Shown here: one piece after another, positions 38,187 through 49,792 of the stretch
How the letters are laid out: each line of letters begins with the position of its first letter
How positions within the stretch are numbered: the first letter of the stretch is position 1
Assembly (NCBI RefSeq): GCF_000165425.1
Contig: NW_001799624.1
Location: forward strand, 1-64,000
Origin: Paramecium tetraurelia
Lineage: Eukaryota > Ciliophora > Oligohymenophorea > Peniculida > Parameciidae
Length of the DNA: 64,000 nucleotides
Direction of reading: 5' to 3'
Position numbers and translations under genes: made by a program
Notes under the pieces: generated by a model
The model's database searches: none
Seen by the model: the letters and a program-made list of their open reading frames with translations, nothing else
What the model was told of the DNA's origin: nothing

Positions 38187-38455
38187 GAGAAGGCAACTTA
38201 TTATAAAAAATTAAGGACAAAAAGATTATTAATCAATTTTACAGGAGACTTATGATACTAAATAACTGTTAAAATAATAGGCTCCTTTTTATTTTCCTAA
38301 AAGATACATCATAAATAGCACCAACAATGTTGATAAATGAAGGGATTATATTTAAAAATTATACAATATAAATAATAATAATAATAATAATAAATTAATA
38401 TTAATAATAAACTCCTATTTATAAATATTTATTAATAATAAAAAATATTTAATTG

Positions 38456-38639
38456 TCAATAACAGAAATATTCAATAATTCCATAGAATAACTTGTTTGT
38501 CATCATAAATTAGCTTTACTACTCATATCTCCATTTAATTAAAGCCAATAATTAATTTTAGCAATAGTTATATTCACAGTCTATTTCAATATTGCGAGAA
38601 TTGCTTACAATTTGGAGTAGAAGTTGTTTTATCAGGCAT
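38456..38639 (-). CDS. Candidate 51-residue microprotein with one intron
   Basis: ATG 38639, TGA 38456-38458. Removing a 28-nt GT...AG segment (about 38582-38609) joins two halves into one frame: 'MPDKTTSTPNYCEYNYCQNQ' then a hydrophobic/aromatic tail. Without the intron the frame stops after 17 codons. Spacers on both sides (under 300 bp) hold nothing else I recognise. It is small enough to be a chance construction. Confidence 0.3.
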
Positions 38640-38920
38640 TTGTAATGGAAAATCGCGTAATTTAAGAATTTAGTTCAATATTATAAGGTTTATGGTAATT
38701 TAATAATCAATTAATTAAAAGGTATATTTTTAATTGAAAATTGAAATCTATTTAAACTAGATATCAATATGGTATTTGGGTTATAAGAATGAGGGAAAAT
38801 GCTTGGTTGAAATAAGAAACTTAGAATATTCAGTGATCAGTTAAGAAAAGTGCACTGGGAAATGAAATATTTAAGTGTTTATATAGTAATTTTAATGTAT
38901 ATACAAATGAAAGGGTATCA

Positions 38921-39334
38921 TCAGAGCATCCCAATGAATTTGGAATTCAAGTTTTTGCTGGAATGCCTCTCCGACATTGGTTTAAGGGGACTCTAGAGAA
39001 AGGTGCCTGATCTCATATCGATAATAATGGTTTCCGATATTTAAGTTAATTTCTAAAACGATAGGAATTATTCCATTACCAAGTCCCTGGTTTCCTTAAA
39101 TTCACGGGAGGACATTTGTTTTGCGGCAAATTTGGAGTCGATTTGGGTGATAGACGGCATGGGTTGAGGGAATTCATCCATGAAATCCATTTAATCGATG
39201 TCTCCAATAATGGAGATCTTCATTGGTTCCATCACTTGAGCCTTGTGAGTGAGGATAAGAGATGGAGCCTTGGTCAGGGGTCTCAGTTCGTTGGCTCTGA
39301 GAGTTGTATTGGGTCTATCTTAGCAACATCCCAT
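38921..39334 (-). CDS. MGCCQ-family small protein, copy A
   Basis: 137 residues, one exon, ATG 39334, TGA 38921-38923. It begins Met-Gly-Cys-Cys-Gln, a classic context for N-myristoylation at Gly2 plus palmitoylation at Cys3/4, so it is probably anchored on the inner face of a membrane. The middle is Met/Asp/Gln-rich ('DQMDFMDEFPQPMPS'). It ends 'SSKNLNSKFIGML', almost the same as the end of the neighbouring copy at 39454-39787. It also shares an 'I-I-D-[ML]-R' block. No known family recognised. Tandem duplication with shared ends suggests these ends are functional. Confidence 0.75.
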
Positions 39335-39453
39335 TATCTTTTGATAGCTTTGAGAAATTGATTTTAAATTAATAAAATCGAAATTAAGAGAGTGTATATC
39401 AATGATATAAATACTCATGATAAGTGTAACTACAAAGTTAGGAGAGTTTTCCC

Positions 39454-39787
39454 TCACAGCATTCCAATAAATTTATTGTTTAAGTTCTTATTGGTCATCT
39501 GTTTTTTCGAAGGACTGGGAGCTTATCGCAAATCGATAATCACCTCCTCCTTCAAGTTGAGACTACTGGTTTTCGTGATATTATTTGACCTCAGCTTCTC
39601 TAGTAAGCCCTTTTCCTCGCAAGTACTCTGAAAGCATTCCATTTGTTCCATGATTTCATCAGTATCCCCCTTAACTAGGTTGCTGGAGAGAGGAGCCATT
39701 GCTCAAGGATTTGGGTGAAAATTAGAAGCCTACATGATCCAAATGTAGTTCGTCTGAACACCTTAGTGAATTTTGGCAACAACCCAT
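39454..39787 (-). CDS. MGCCQ-family small protein, copy B (frame break)
   Basis: ATG 39787, TGA 39454-39456. It starts 'MGCCQNSLRCSDELHLDH' and ends 'NKNLNNKFIGML', matching copy A at both ends. The span is 334 nt, one more than a multiple of three. The two frames meet at a run of five C (39666-39670 on the plus strand). With four, the frame would read through ('QQPSQGDTDEIMEQ'). No intron of normal length fits. So it is either a one-base sequence error or a recently broken copy; a shorter protein from an internal ATG ('MAPLSSNLVKG') is also possible. Confidence 0.65.
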
Positions 39788-39845
39788 TAAATAAATTAAT
39801 TTAAGATAAATTCAAAGTTCTTACACAATTTTTTATTCTTTATTT

Positions 39846-42800
39846 TCACCAATTCTTCCAATTTAATGAAGACTATATTATATATTAAATGATCTCTACC
39901 TCTCTTATATACAATTTGTTAAAGTCATCCTATTTCAATTTCTTGATAGCCTTTTCCCTCCTCTCCGTCTTGTTGTATTGCACAACAACCTGCTTTGATT
40001 CTGGTACCACATGAGCCTATCTGTGTAGATATTTATCAAAATCGAACTTCAGTTTCTTCAAACTAGCCTAAACAATCAGATGTGCAACTAAAAGAATTTT
40101 AAATATTTAAATACTGTATTTCTCATTATTTTCCAAACAGGTGAAGCATTCCTAAAAAACCTTTTGATTTTTCAGTTTCAAACTGTTAAAGCTCTTCTAA
40201 TTGTTGCCATGAAGTTCAATGTAGCATTCCTAATGGAAACTGTGTCCACATTAAAAAGCCACAGCCTTGGTGCATTTAGTGATTCGATCATTGCATTCCC
40301 CACAAAATCTATCCACACAGACCCCTTGATTCATCTACTGGAAGAGTTTCTTGTTCAAAGCCTTGTAAGTGACATCAGTCTGTCGCATAGCAATGTTGTA
40401 GGAGGGCAATTCAAAGGCGAACTTTTCTTGGATGGATTAATTGGTCTTGAGAAAAACCCTCAGTGGAATAGAACCATAATGTTAATGCATTTTCTACAAT
40501 AATATGCAAATTTTACATTCAACAACTTCTCCAACTCTATGCATTTAGACATGGCTAAGAAGACCTCAGAAACGATGTCTCCATGCAACTTTCTTAAGAT
40601 TTCTGGAACCTTCACATCAGTCAGCTGCTCTAGTTTATGCTATTTGAAAAAAGAGTCTAAAAATTAAAACCAATAGCCATCATCCTCTATCTTAGAACAA
40701 AGATCAATTATGTAATTCAATTTCTCAAAAATGTCTTCCTAATCAGCTTCCGATATGGTCTTTGACCTGGCAAATGACTTATGAGAATCCTTCAATCTAT
40801 TGATGAAGAGCAATGTCAACATATCCAGAGCCTTCTAGATGGCTCCATTTTTTTGGAGTAAATAGGCAGCAGCATTATACACCTTGTGCTTTTCGCAGAT
40901 CGCCAAGGCATCATCCAAAGGGAAATCTCCATTCTGGACATCCTTCAGCACTTCCTTAGGAGCTCTTTAACAAAGGAGTTCAAGGTAGAGCAATCTGATT
41001 GAATCAGAGGCCTTCTCATTCTTTATGTATTATTTGAGGTAATGCAATTGATTTTGAGGGGTTTTCTCTAATTTCTGAATAATTTTCCTTTGCAATTCTA
41101 CATCATGGAAGTATTCCTTGAAAATTCGATTGGTATATTATTAACTAATCGTCATTAATGCATCACAATTATCAATGATAAACTCTTATAATTGCATGAG
41201 GAATTGCTCGTCACTATGAATCAAGAGTCGCTCTACAACTTCGAATACGTTTCTTTTCATTATTGAGTTTGACATTAGGAAATAATTCTAAATGCAAGCG
41301 AAATAACCTTTTTGTTTATAAATAAGAAAGGCTCTGAATTCTGGATATTGAGTGCTCTCATCAAATACAATGGGGATATCGTTCAATTGACTCGTATCAT
41401 AGATGTGAATCAGATAGGCATTTTTATTGACTTCATAGGATTCTAAGTAAATAGGATCTGAATCTTGGGTATTGAAGTTATATAGTTTCACGGTTTGAAA
41501 ATAGGATGGAGAGAGGAGTTCTATGAATAGCTTCTCCTTGAATTATTGAGTCAGTTGAGTTGGGAATTACATGAGTAATTGAGAGTAGAATAACAAGAAA
41601 TGGTTAAGTTATTCAGCAAGGGTGATTTAATGATATTGCTGAGTCTTGTCATTGTATACAATTTGATAGTGTTCTTGAGTCTTGATTTCTTGTCTAGTAT
41701 TTTCAATGGCACTCAGCATCAATTTCAGGATTTCAGGAACATGATCAATGATCTCAAATTTAAATTCCAGGGAGTGTGGCTGATTTGATGTTAGTGTAGA
41801 TGTGATGTTGCATGAATTGCATAAGCAATTGAAGTGATAGCCGAATGTCAATGAGTATGAATTGTTTAAGGTTTTCTGTATTGAAAATGAAGGATACTAA
41901 TCCCCTCAACATATCAAAATAGATATTATGTGGCACACGTTCTCCCAAGATGTTGATTCCCTTTACACACATACGAACATATGCCAAAATATTATAGCCT
42001 AGCTTAATCCTGAATTGACGCAACTTCTCCTTTTCAATATGGCAATGCTCCTTCTACTCTGATTAACATTTATTTTCCCAAAGATTCATCAGTTTCATTA
42101 ATCCAGTGATGAAATCTCCCTACTTTGTGCACAAGTATATCATGGCCTTATACAAGTGATAATCCATGCAGACCTTAATTAGTAGTGTAGGTTCTTATTG
42201 ATGTAAATCTAATTGAAGTACGAGTTGTTGTATCATTTCCTTATCGTTTTGGTAGAAGTTCACATAGTCAACAAAGAAGGATTCAGGAATGAATGCAATT
42301 TACTTGTTTTTGATGAAGGGATCTAAACAAGTGAAATATAATTTCATCTATTGGATGTCTTTGAAGAAATCCTTCAGCACAACTAAAGCATATGACATGT
42401 TATCAACTCTGAGCAAGAACTCTATTGTCTTTTTTATTTTATTCTCCTTCTCTTATTAAGATAATGGAATGTCTAATGGTTTCAGAGCAAACATAATATG
42501 AGTAAAGGCAATCTTCTAAAACATTTAACTCATCTATTCTTAACGTGCTGATAGAGAGGAGGCGATCTCACTCAGTATTTTGATTTATCCTTGGTAGATG
42601 AGCATTCCTTAGTGCATAGCTTTCTCCCATTGATTCTTCTCAATCAGGTCTTCCAGATATTCATTCCAAGTTTACAGTCTCTCAATTAATATGTTATTCT
42701 TCCTCAATGAAACAATGCCATTCTCATATATTTGCACTTGACAAGGTTTGCTTGGACCCTCATAAGACACAGAAATTTCAGCCGTTTGAGGTTCAACGTC

Positions 42801-44232
42801 CTCTTTAGATAGCATCCTGGATTTAGGTTCCAAAATAACTATTCCATCATCCTACTTGGCAAACTAAAATTAAGTGGTATGAATCAAGGCAACCCAATTC
42901 GAATCTGAAAATGCATAAATGATATTATTGGTTAAAAATGAACTCTTTATAATGTTACCTTTCTCTTTCTCCATCTTGTAAACGGCACTTAATAAATATT
43001 TAAATTGATATACCCCTCTACAATTTCAAGTTCATCTTCTATGTTCATGCATTTGACTAAATGAAATATGTCACCCCATCTTATACATAACAATTTGGCA
43101 TTCTGATATGACTTTTGGAAGTACCCCTCTCCCCAGGATAATTCTCCACTTTCAGTGTTGTCCTGTTAGGGAGTATCAATAGAGAAGGTGTTTCTTTTAA
43201 GAGTATACACAATTTCGCATTTTAGTGAGCCTAGATTGATGAATTCAGTATTGTTACCTTTATAGAATTTGAGAATTTCAACACGATTAGAATATAGGAT
43301 GGCAGCAACGACCACTTGTTGGATATTTTGATTGAGTTACTGAGTCATGGCTTCAGGCATCAACTTAATGTCCAGAGCAAACTTGGTCAATTAGCCATCA
43401 TTATCGCTGGATTGCCTGACCGAGGGATCTGTGAGTTCACTGTTTTCTTCTTCTTTTTTGAATATACTTTTGGCATTATTCCACCAAGAGGATTGTTTTT
43501 ATTTTGGTTATTGGGTATTACGTTTGATGTGATAGATTTTGCCATTCTTGTAGATTTTGTCTTTGGAATGAGTGACGATGTATTTGTCCATGACTGTCAT
43601 CACTGTGAATGAGTGTTTGTAGATGACTCCATGTTCATCGAGGGAGAGTGCTTCGATGGTGGAGGAGGGTATGAAGAGGACTTACACGACTTTGCCGGAA
43701 TGCAATTTGGATTCGTGATGCAAGCGTTCCCATTTGCGCCCTACTTCGTATAATTGTATGTCTCCTCTCTCAAAACCAACCAACATATACTTTTCCCAAC
43801 ATTGAATTGCCAGCACTGAGCCATATCTGGTCTATCGTTCTCCTGCATTGAGTATGGCTTGGATGGACTCCACTCTCCCATTTACCACTTCAATGCAGAT
43901 GATCACTGAATGTTGGGTGCCAATCATTAGATACCTCTTTTGACGATGCATATAGAAGCAGAGTTGAGTGGGTTGTCCATAACTGCCATACAATTCATTG
44001 GCTTGTTGTGCAAAACCATAAATGGGATTGACTTGAAAGCAATCTGGTTATTGTTGCACTTTATCCTAAAAGAAAGTATTCCTATCTCTGGACTCCAAGG
44101 AGAGCTTTTTTAGTTCGAAATATGGTGTGTTACCTTAAGAGATTGATAGATCGATTCAAGTTGCTCGAGAATGTTGAATTGCGTAAATTGCTAATATCTA
44201 CTCCGTAATACCTCGTAATTTAGATAATACAT
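39846..44232 (-). CDS. VPS8: Vps8-like CORVET tethering subunit
   Basis: About 1,425 residues, ATG 44232, TGA 39846-39848. The N-terminal part is beta-propeller-like ('YMLVGFERGDIQLYEV', 'EHGVIYKHSFTVMTVMDKYI'), the middle is a long alpha-solenoid, and the C-terminus has a RING-H2 finger ('DRFCGECNDRITKC' ... 'FQCGHSFHQECYIE' ... 'ECFTCLENN'). This is the layout of Vps8, the CORVET subunit that tethers early endosomes with Rab5. Introns near 44110 (29 nt), 42990 (26), 40495 (23) and 40100 (27). One apparent extra base lies at an A-run (41784-41786 as TTT on plus), where no intron fits. Vps41, another RING-ended tether, is the main alternative. Confidence 0.75.
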
Positions 44233-44303
44233 TTAATTATTATTCTAAACTTAATCCCCCAAAGAACTCAGATCAATAAGTAATAAATAATAAATAATTG
44301 ATT

Positions 44304-44924
44304 TCACTCCCTCTTCATCAAGGATTGCACCTCGCTCAATTTATTAGAAACTGGCAATCTCAATTGCATCTCTGATTTGCTCTGTCTCAACATCTCCTGT
44401 CTGGCACTAGTCGATGTTGCTCCCAATCTCTCCTCCATCTTGGAATTGACACTCCTCACAGTGCATGGTCTCATTGGTTACACGAATTTCGAGACTTGAT
44501 TAAACATGGGACCAATCTCTAGATTCTTTCTTTTAGACTCCTCTCTCGAGTAAGAACACATGCGTTTCATTTTGTAAAATGCACTGCTCATTACCTTGCT
44601 AGCCATTGCACCTCGAGGGATGTAGAAATTTGATGGGAATTAATCCAAACGAGATGTGGTTGTGGCTGCATCTTCCATTTGCACTTCTGTTTTTTGCTTT
44701 GAAGTATGAGTCTTCAGACGATGAAACTGGATACTCTCTTTTGGCTTTTCTTCTCTCTTCTTGTGGATGCTCTGCAAATATTCAATGACATTGATGTAAG
44801 GAGGATCGTGGTTTCGTGGAGATCGTATCTATTAGATCTGATTTAGAATGTTGGACTAGAATTTCTTGCCTATCATTCGAGATCTCAACTATTTATGTTT
44901 GCAGTTTTGACATAGATCTGCCAT
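44304..44924 (-). CDS. Basic orphan protein
   Basis: 206 residues, single exon, ATG 44924, TGA 44304-44306, 71 bp upstream of the Vps8 start in the same orientation. It begins 'MADLCQNCKHKQ' (one CxxC) and is otherwise basic and polar, with Ser/Arg/Lys-rich stretches near the C-terminus ('RPCTVRSVNSKMEERLG'). No known domain. Probably a disordered regulatory or cytoskeletal protein; function unknown. Confidence 0.65.
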
Positions 44925-44953
44925 CAATTAATTTCTTATTATAATATTTTTAT

Positions 44954-45478
44954 TCATTTCCATATCTTTATCGTATGATCCCGACTGGCAGTAACCAAAT
45001 AACTATTATCATGGTCTAAATATATCATGTCTGTGACGCAGTCCTTGTGCTCAAAAAAATTGCCAGAATTGCNNNNNNNNNNNNNNNNNNNNNNNNNNNN
45101 NNNNNNNNNNNNNNNNNNNNNNNNNNNNNNNNNNNNNNNNNNNNNNNNNNNNNNNNNNNNNNNNNNNNNNNNNNNNNNNNNNNNNNNNNNNNNNNNNNNN
45201 NNNNNNNNNNNNNNNNNNNNNNAGGGTATCCTTTTGTGATGTTCTGTTCGACCCTCACTGATTAAACTAGCCCATCTGGTTTTGCGTTCCTCCTTCTTTA
45301 GTGAAGGACATCGGGTTCCTGTGTGAGATCCCTTGGCTCTCAATCTCATAATCTGTGAAATCGTTGGCTTCTAATAAAACATATTTGTTGTTTGGGTTGG
45401 ACCATCATGTCTCACCGTGCTCGATTACTTCTTGAACGTATCCTTCACAGCCTGACTGAATTCAGCATCATTGAACAT
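44954..45478 (-). CDS. WD40 protein C-terminus joined across a gap
   Basis: Downstream of the gap the minus strand encodes a final WD40 blade ending 'SYLVTASRDHTIKIWK' then TGA 44954-44956. This strongly recalls the extreme C-terminus of Vps15/PIK3R4 ('...SSRDGVIKVWK'), the PI3-kinase regulatory subunit. Upstream of the gap, from ATG 45478, lie about 85 basic residues ('DAEFSQAVKDTFKKQSS', 'RCPSLKKEERKTRW') with no clear relation to it. Whether both parts belong to one protein cannot be told: the 150-N gap may be a nominal size, and much or little may be missing. Confidence 0.45.
45073..45222. other. Assembly gap (150 N)
   Basis: A run of exactly 150 N inside the WD40 gene on the minus strand. 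The true size is unknown. Confidence 0.99.
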
Positions 45479-46105
45479 GTCGTCTATCTCGCCCAAAGAG
45501 ATTCTCGTTTACTTATTACCGTACGTCTTGCGATTACTCATTAATTTAATAAATGTAAGTTGCATTCAGTGTCATTTGTGTCGGATTAGACAACGCAGGC
45601 AAAACCAGTCTGTTGCGCACTCTCTCCAACAGTTAAAGAATGGAGATATTCCCAACGCCCACCATGGAGATCCACTATGTTATTTGTCCCAAAATAGGGA
45701 AGTATTGTCTCGTGTACGATATGTCCGGAAATGGTCGTCATAGATCAAATTGGAGGATCCTCTATCAAGATGTCCAAGCCATGATCTATGTCATCGACAC
45801 CAGTGATTCAGAATACAGGTAGCATACAAATTCATTTCATTAGATTCCATTTATAAAGACATCTTATTGAAGAAGTGCTGAATGATGATTTAATCAAAAA
45901 AAGTGCCATTCCCATTCTATTCCTATTCAATAAGAATGACAAGAAGAATAGATTCAACAAAGACGATCTCATCAAAGTACTAGGATTGGACTCCAAGAAA
46001 TTCAAAAATAAATTCATTTTCAAAGAAACTTCTAGTTTTGAAATTTCAAAATTGAAAGAGGCTATTGACAATCTAACTGATGCTCTCTTTAGTAAAAAAT
46101 AATGA
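45477..46105 (+). CDS. ARL6: ARL6/BBS3-like small GTPase
   Basis: TGA 46103-46105. From about 45570 one frame encodes P-loop 'VGLDNAGKTSLLRTL', then 'YDMSGNGRHRSNWRILYQDV', 'AMIYVIDTSDSEYR' and 'PILFLFNKNDKK' (NKxD). The 'DMSGxGRxRxxW' block is typical of ARL6, which recruits the BBSome coat for ciliary membrane traffic. Intron about 45820-45844 (25 nt). The 5' exon is unresolved: an ATG at 45477 ('MSSISPKEILVYLLP') or one at 45407 can be joined only with introns of 49 or 35 nt, longer than others here. The usual ARF N-terminal amphipathic helix is therefore not defined. Residues after NKND are less conserved. Confidence 0.8.
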
Positions 46106-46131
46106 TTTATTATAATTATTATCTTTACTTA

Positions 46132-47362
46132 TCATTTATTCATTTCATGACTTGCCTCACCCAAACAACTCACCTGTCTAATTATCCATATCGATGCGAT
46201 CGCCACACAAATGCACACACAAACCACCTTGAATATATACAAATAATCATTTATCTAAATTTATTTACTCTATTTCTCAAATGTAGCCAACTTAGCAAAC
46301 CCAATTTGCTTATTGTCAATGTCAAACACAGTTACATGTTTTCTTATGAAAGTATCCCCCAATATCCAGTAATTATTAGAACTCTTTGTAAACGATAACA
46401 CACAAACTGACACATCCATGTAAATGTAATCATGAGGACTCAATACCAATTTCAACTCACCCTCCAAACTGAATTCAAAATCAGGGAAATGTGAAAAATC
46501 CCCATCTGGACATGAACATTTTATTTGGTATTGAGAGTATTGGCAAAACTATTTGTATTCATCTCTTAAAATAGATAATAATTAAGTAAATTGATGAGTT
46601 GGTACAACAATCAAAGAAGTTCCAGTGTCAATCAATGCCGACACATCATTAATTAGAACTTTATTATTCATTTAAATAGTGTTTAGTTTTACTGACCAAG
46701 AATCGGTCTTATCCAATTTAACATATTAAACTTCGGAACTCATGTAACGAGTATCATAACCACCCAGGAACAAAGCAGATGAATTATTGATTTATTCAGG
46801 TATTGAATTCAAGTAGAATGTAAACATCCTCTTATTGATCAAATGTTGATCATACAGCATGTTGATTAAGGAATTGAATCCAAATTATTCTTGCAAACCT
46901 AAACCCAAAATGCCATCAGCTCTCAAGTTGTCTAAATTTGATTGTGAATTCACTATCAGGAATTGGAAGTTGGAGACCGTCAAATTAGATATCTGTAACT
47001 GATCAAAGGCCTTGTTACCTCTTATTTCCCCCTATCCATACTAGACATTATATTGTTCTTTGGTCATTAAACAATTGGGACTTGATTGGCAATCAAAGGA
47101 GGCTTTCTTCGATTATGAGGCACACGTATTTGAAAATACCTTAATAGTGATTCGATGTTACCCAAAAAATTGAGGAACCTGTATCAAAGAGCAATTCAAG
47201 ATCCTATTCCCCTATTTTGATAATCCCAGTGTATTGAGTGTTCTTGAAATTATTGATCAATAGATCATTTCTCAGGTGCCTATTATAATGGTGAGGCATG
47301 GGTTTATGCAAATCGATCTTCACATAGGCACTAATTAGTTAAAATAATAAATATAAAATCAT
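46132..47362 (-). CDS. Pepsin-like aspartic protease with C-terminal membrane anchor
   Basis: 402 residues, ATG 47362 (an upstream in-frame ATG at 47377 overlaps the divergent gene), TGA 46132-46134, intron 47140-47161 (22 nt). It has an N-terminal signal peptide ('MILYLLFQLISAYV'), the first active-site motif 'LLFDTGSSIFW', flap-region Tyr in 'NVQYGQGEI', the second motif 'ALIDTGTSLIVV' and 'YWILGDTFIRKHVTVFD'. After the catalytic domain a hydrophobic helix ('VVCVCICVAIASIWII') predicts a type I membrane anchor. Likely located in lysosome/food-vacuole membranes or at the surface. TAG after 'ATFEK' is read as Gln; a standard-code reading would miss the anchor. Confidence 0.9.
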
Positions 47363-47367
47363 TAATT

Positions 47368-49689
47368 ATGGAAGCATTGCAATATAAATTGAGTCAAACA
47401 ATCGCAGCCCACAATGGTATAGTGAGATCCATCTCCACCTAAGGCAATGAATTAATAACATGTAATCACATTCTCAATCCTTCCCATAGGCTCAAGTGAC
47501 AAGACAGCAAAGTTGTACGAAATGAAGGATAATTCCTATCAATAAGTGACTTTGATATCATTCTTTGAAAAATACATTTATGCCACATGCGCTAGAGTCA
47601 ATGGAGGATATGCAGTTGGACACGATAACCAAATCTATTTGCTAGATAACGAAGGCAACCCATTAGGTATTTTGGAAGGACATGAATAATAAGTGTGTTC
47701 TTTGAAGAGCATCACAGAAAATGTACATTAAATCATCATTAACATAGTTACTGATCTCAGGATCATGGGATGCAACTGCCATCATATGGGATATTAGTTA
47801 AATGAAACAACTCTTTAGATTAAGTGGACATAAACATGGTGTGGCAGTATACGGGGATGAAAATTTAAATTTTATAACTGGATCCTAAGATGGAATTCTA
47901 CATTCTTGGTCTAAGGAAACCAAAGTCAAGAGTGTATAGGCTCATAAAGATATCATTAGAGAAATTTTACCATCTCCCTTAGGTGGTTATTTAACTTGCT
48001 CCAATGATGAGTCAATTAAGCTCTGGTCCAAAGATCTTGAATTGATTCAGACCTTTTTAGGACACAAAAGCTTCGTTTTTACAATGAAAGTTCTCTTGGA
48101 CCAAGTAATTAGTGGAGGTGATGATAGAATGGTAATTATCTGGAATTTAGATGGCACTCCAAAATAAACTATTTAATTGCCAGATACTGTGTGGACTGTA
48201 GCTCTAAATAATTACAATGACATTTTGATTGGGACAAGTGATGGGAAGGTCAGAGTGTTTACAACTGATCCAACTAGATTGGCTACTTAGGCTGAAATAG
48301 AAGGGTTAGAGTAGGAAGCTTCTTTATCCAATGCCAAACAAGAGGGAGGGATGTCTGAAGAAGAAATATAGAAATTGCCAGGAGTAGATAAGCTGGCTAC
48401 GATGGTAGGAAAGAAAGAGGGGGAAATTAGATTGTTTAGAAATGGAAATAAACCTGAGGCTTACATGTGGAGTGCTGCTACTAGGAATTGGTAATTGATT
48501 GGAGATGTGATTGGTGGCAAAGGGGCAAGCTCAAGGAAGTTCTTTTAAGGAGATAAATACTTTGAGGCTGGAGAGTATGATCATGTCTTTGATGTAGAAG
48601 ATGATAATGGAATCACCAAACTCTTACCCTACAATGAAGGGGAAAGCTTTTATGACACAGCCGAGAAGTTTTGTTTAAGGGAAGGATACTCCAAACATTA
48701 CCTTTAGTAAATAGTTAACTTCTTGAAAAAGAATACATCCTTTGGGTAATCACAAAGATAAAAAAAGTCAGAGTTAGAAACTATGAAAGAATAATATGCT
48801 TAGCAATAAATATTACAGTAACAATAGGCCAAAAAATAAATTGATTTTCAATATATCCCTTACACTCAATGCACCTATTATGAAAACATGAATTTACAAG
48901 GCTTGAGTAAGAAACTATTTGAGTTCAATGCTTAAGTGTCTGAAGAGATTAGACTAACAGAGAAGGAATGTCTGATATTTAATAAAGGCATTGAAAGCCT
49001 AGGACAAGTGGGAGTTTAAAAGGCTGTCAATATTGAAAATTCTGTTAGTATCATCTTCCTTTAGAAATTATTAAAATGGGATGCCCAATACTTATTGCCA
49101 GTTTATGATTTCTTCAGAATATTCAGTGTTCATCATAGTAGCGAATAGCTTTTCGCAGGTCTGGAAAAAGGAATGAATCTATTCCTGAATATTTTCACAA
49201 TTGTCAATACTCAACCTATTAATATTGTTCTTGTAAGATTGGCCTTGTAAACATTATGTAATTGCTTGAAACATAATACTAATTCTTGTGCAATCCTATA
49301 TCATTTAAGAATAGTTAAAGACATTATTCTGTGTCTTCTAGATACAGATGAAAAGGTAAATTATTTATATCATCTAGACTGTTCAATTGCTAGGTAATCT
49401 GATTCTCAATTTATCAATTGGGATTTATTAACGAAATGGATTAAATGACTTAGCCAGTGAGATGTTATCTGAGACTGTAGTCACTTTTCTGTAATATCAA
49501 CAAAGAGATGTTGAAACAGTTGCCAAATTAGTTACTGCTCTAGGAAATTTAATGAGATCTCCTGCTAAGTAGATTAGAGAATAGTGTAAGAAAATAAGTT
49601 AGGGATTTGTTTAATCCTTGGTCATAGATACAAACAATTAAGACACACTTAAATGCTTGGAAGAAGTTAAATTGAGTATGTAAATTTGA
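47368..49689 (+). CDS. PLAA: PLAA/Doa1 (Ufd3)-like ubiquitin-binding protein
   Basis: 748 residues, ATG 47368, TGA 49687-49689; introns 47462-47489 (28), 47723-47747 (25), 49356-49377 (22). Seven-blade WD40 propeller at the N-terminus ('ELITCSSDKTAKLYE', 'LLISGSWDATAIIWD', 'YLTCSNDESIKLWS', 'VISGGDDRMVIIWN'), then the PFU domain ('FQGDKYFEAGEYDHVFDVED') and a C-terminal armadillo-like PUL domain ('DIILCLLDTDEKTVQLLGNL'). This order is specific for PLAA/Doa1, which binds ubiquitin and Cdc48/p97 and acts in ubiquitin recycling and membrane-protein degradation. All blades join in one frame after splicing. Confidence 0.93.
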
Positions 49690-49792
49690 ATATTATAATT
49701 ATGAAATATAAATAATATCTATTGCTATTATAATTAAGTAATAATAGGAAAGTAGATTAATATCAATACAATAAAAATGAATATTTCATGTC

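Noticed and set aside
39116-39361. Plus-strand ORF opposite the MGCCQ copy A
   Set aside because: The minus strand has the better frame, with a start motif and C-terminus shared with its tandem copy.
43316-43612. Hydrophobic plus-strand ORF with a Phe run
   Set aside because: It is the antisense of the Vps8-like coding sequence.
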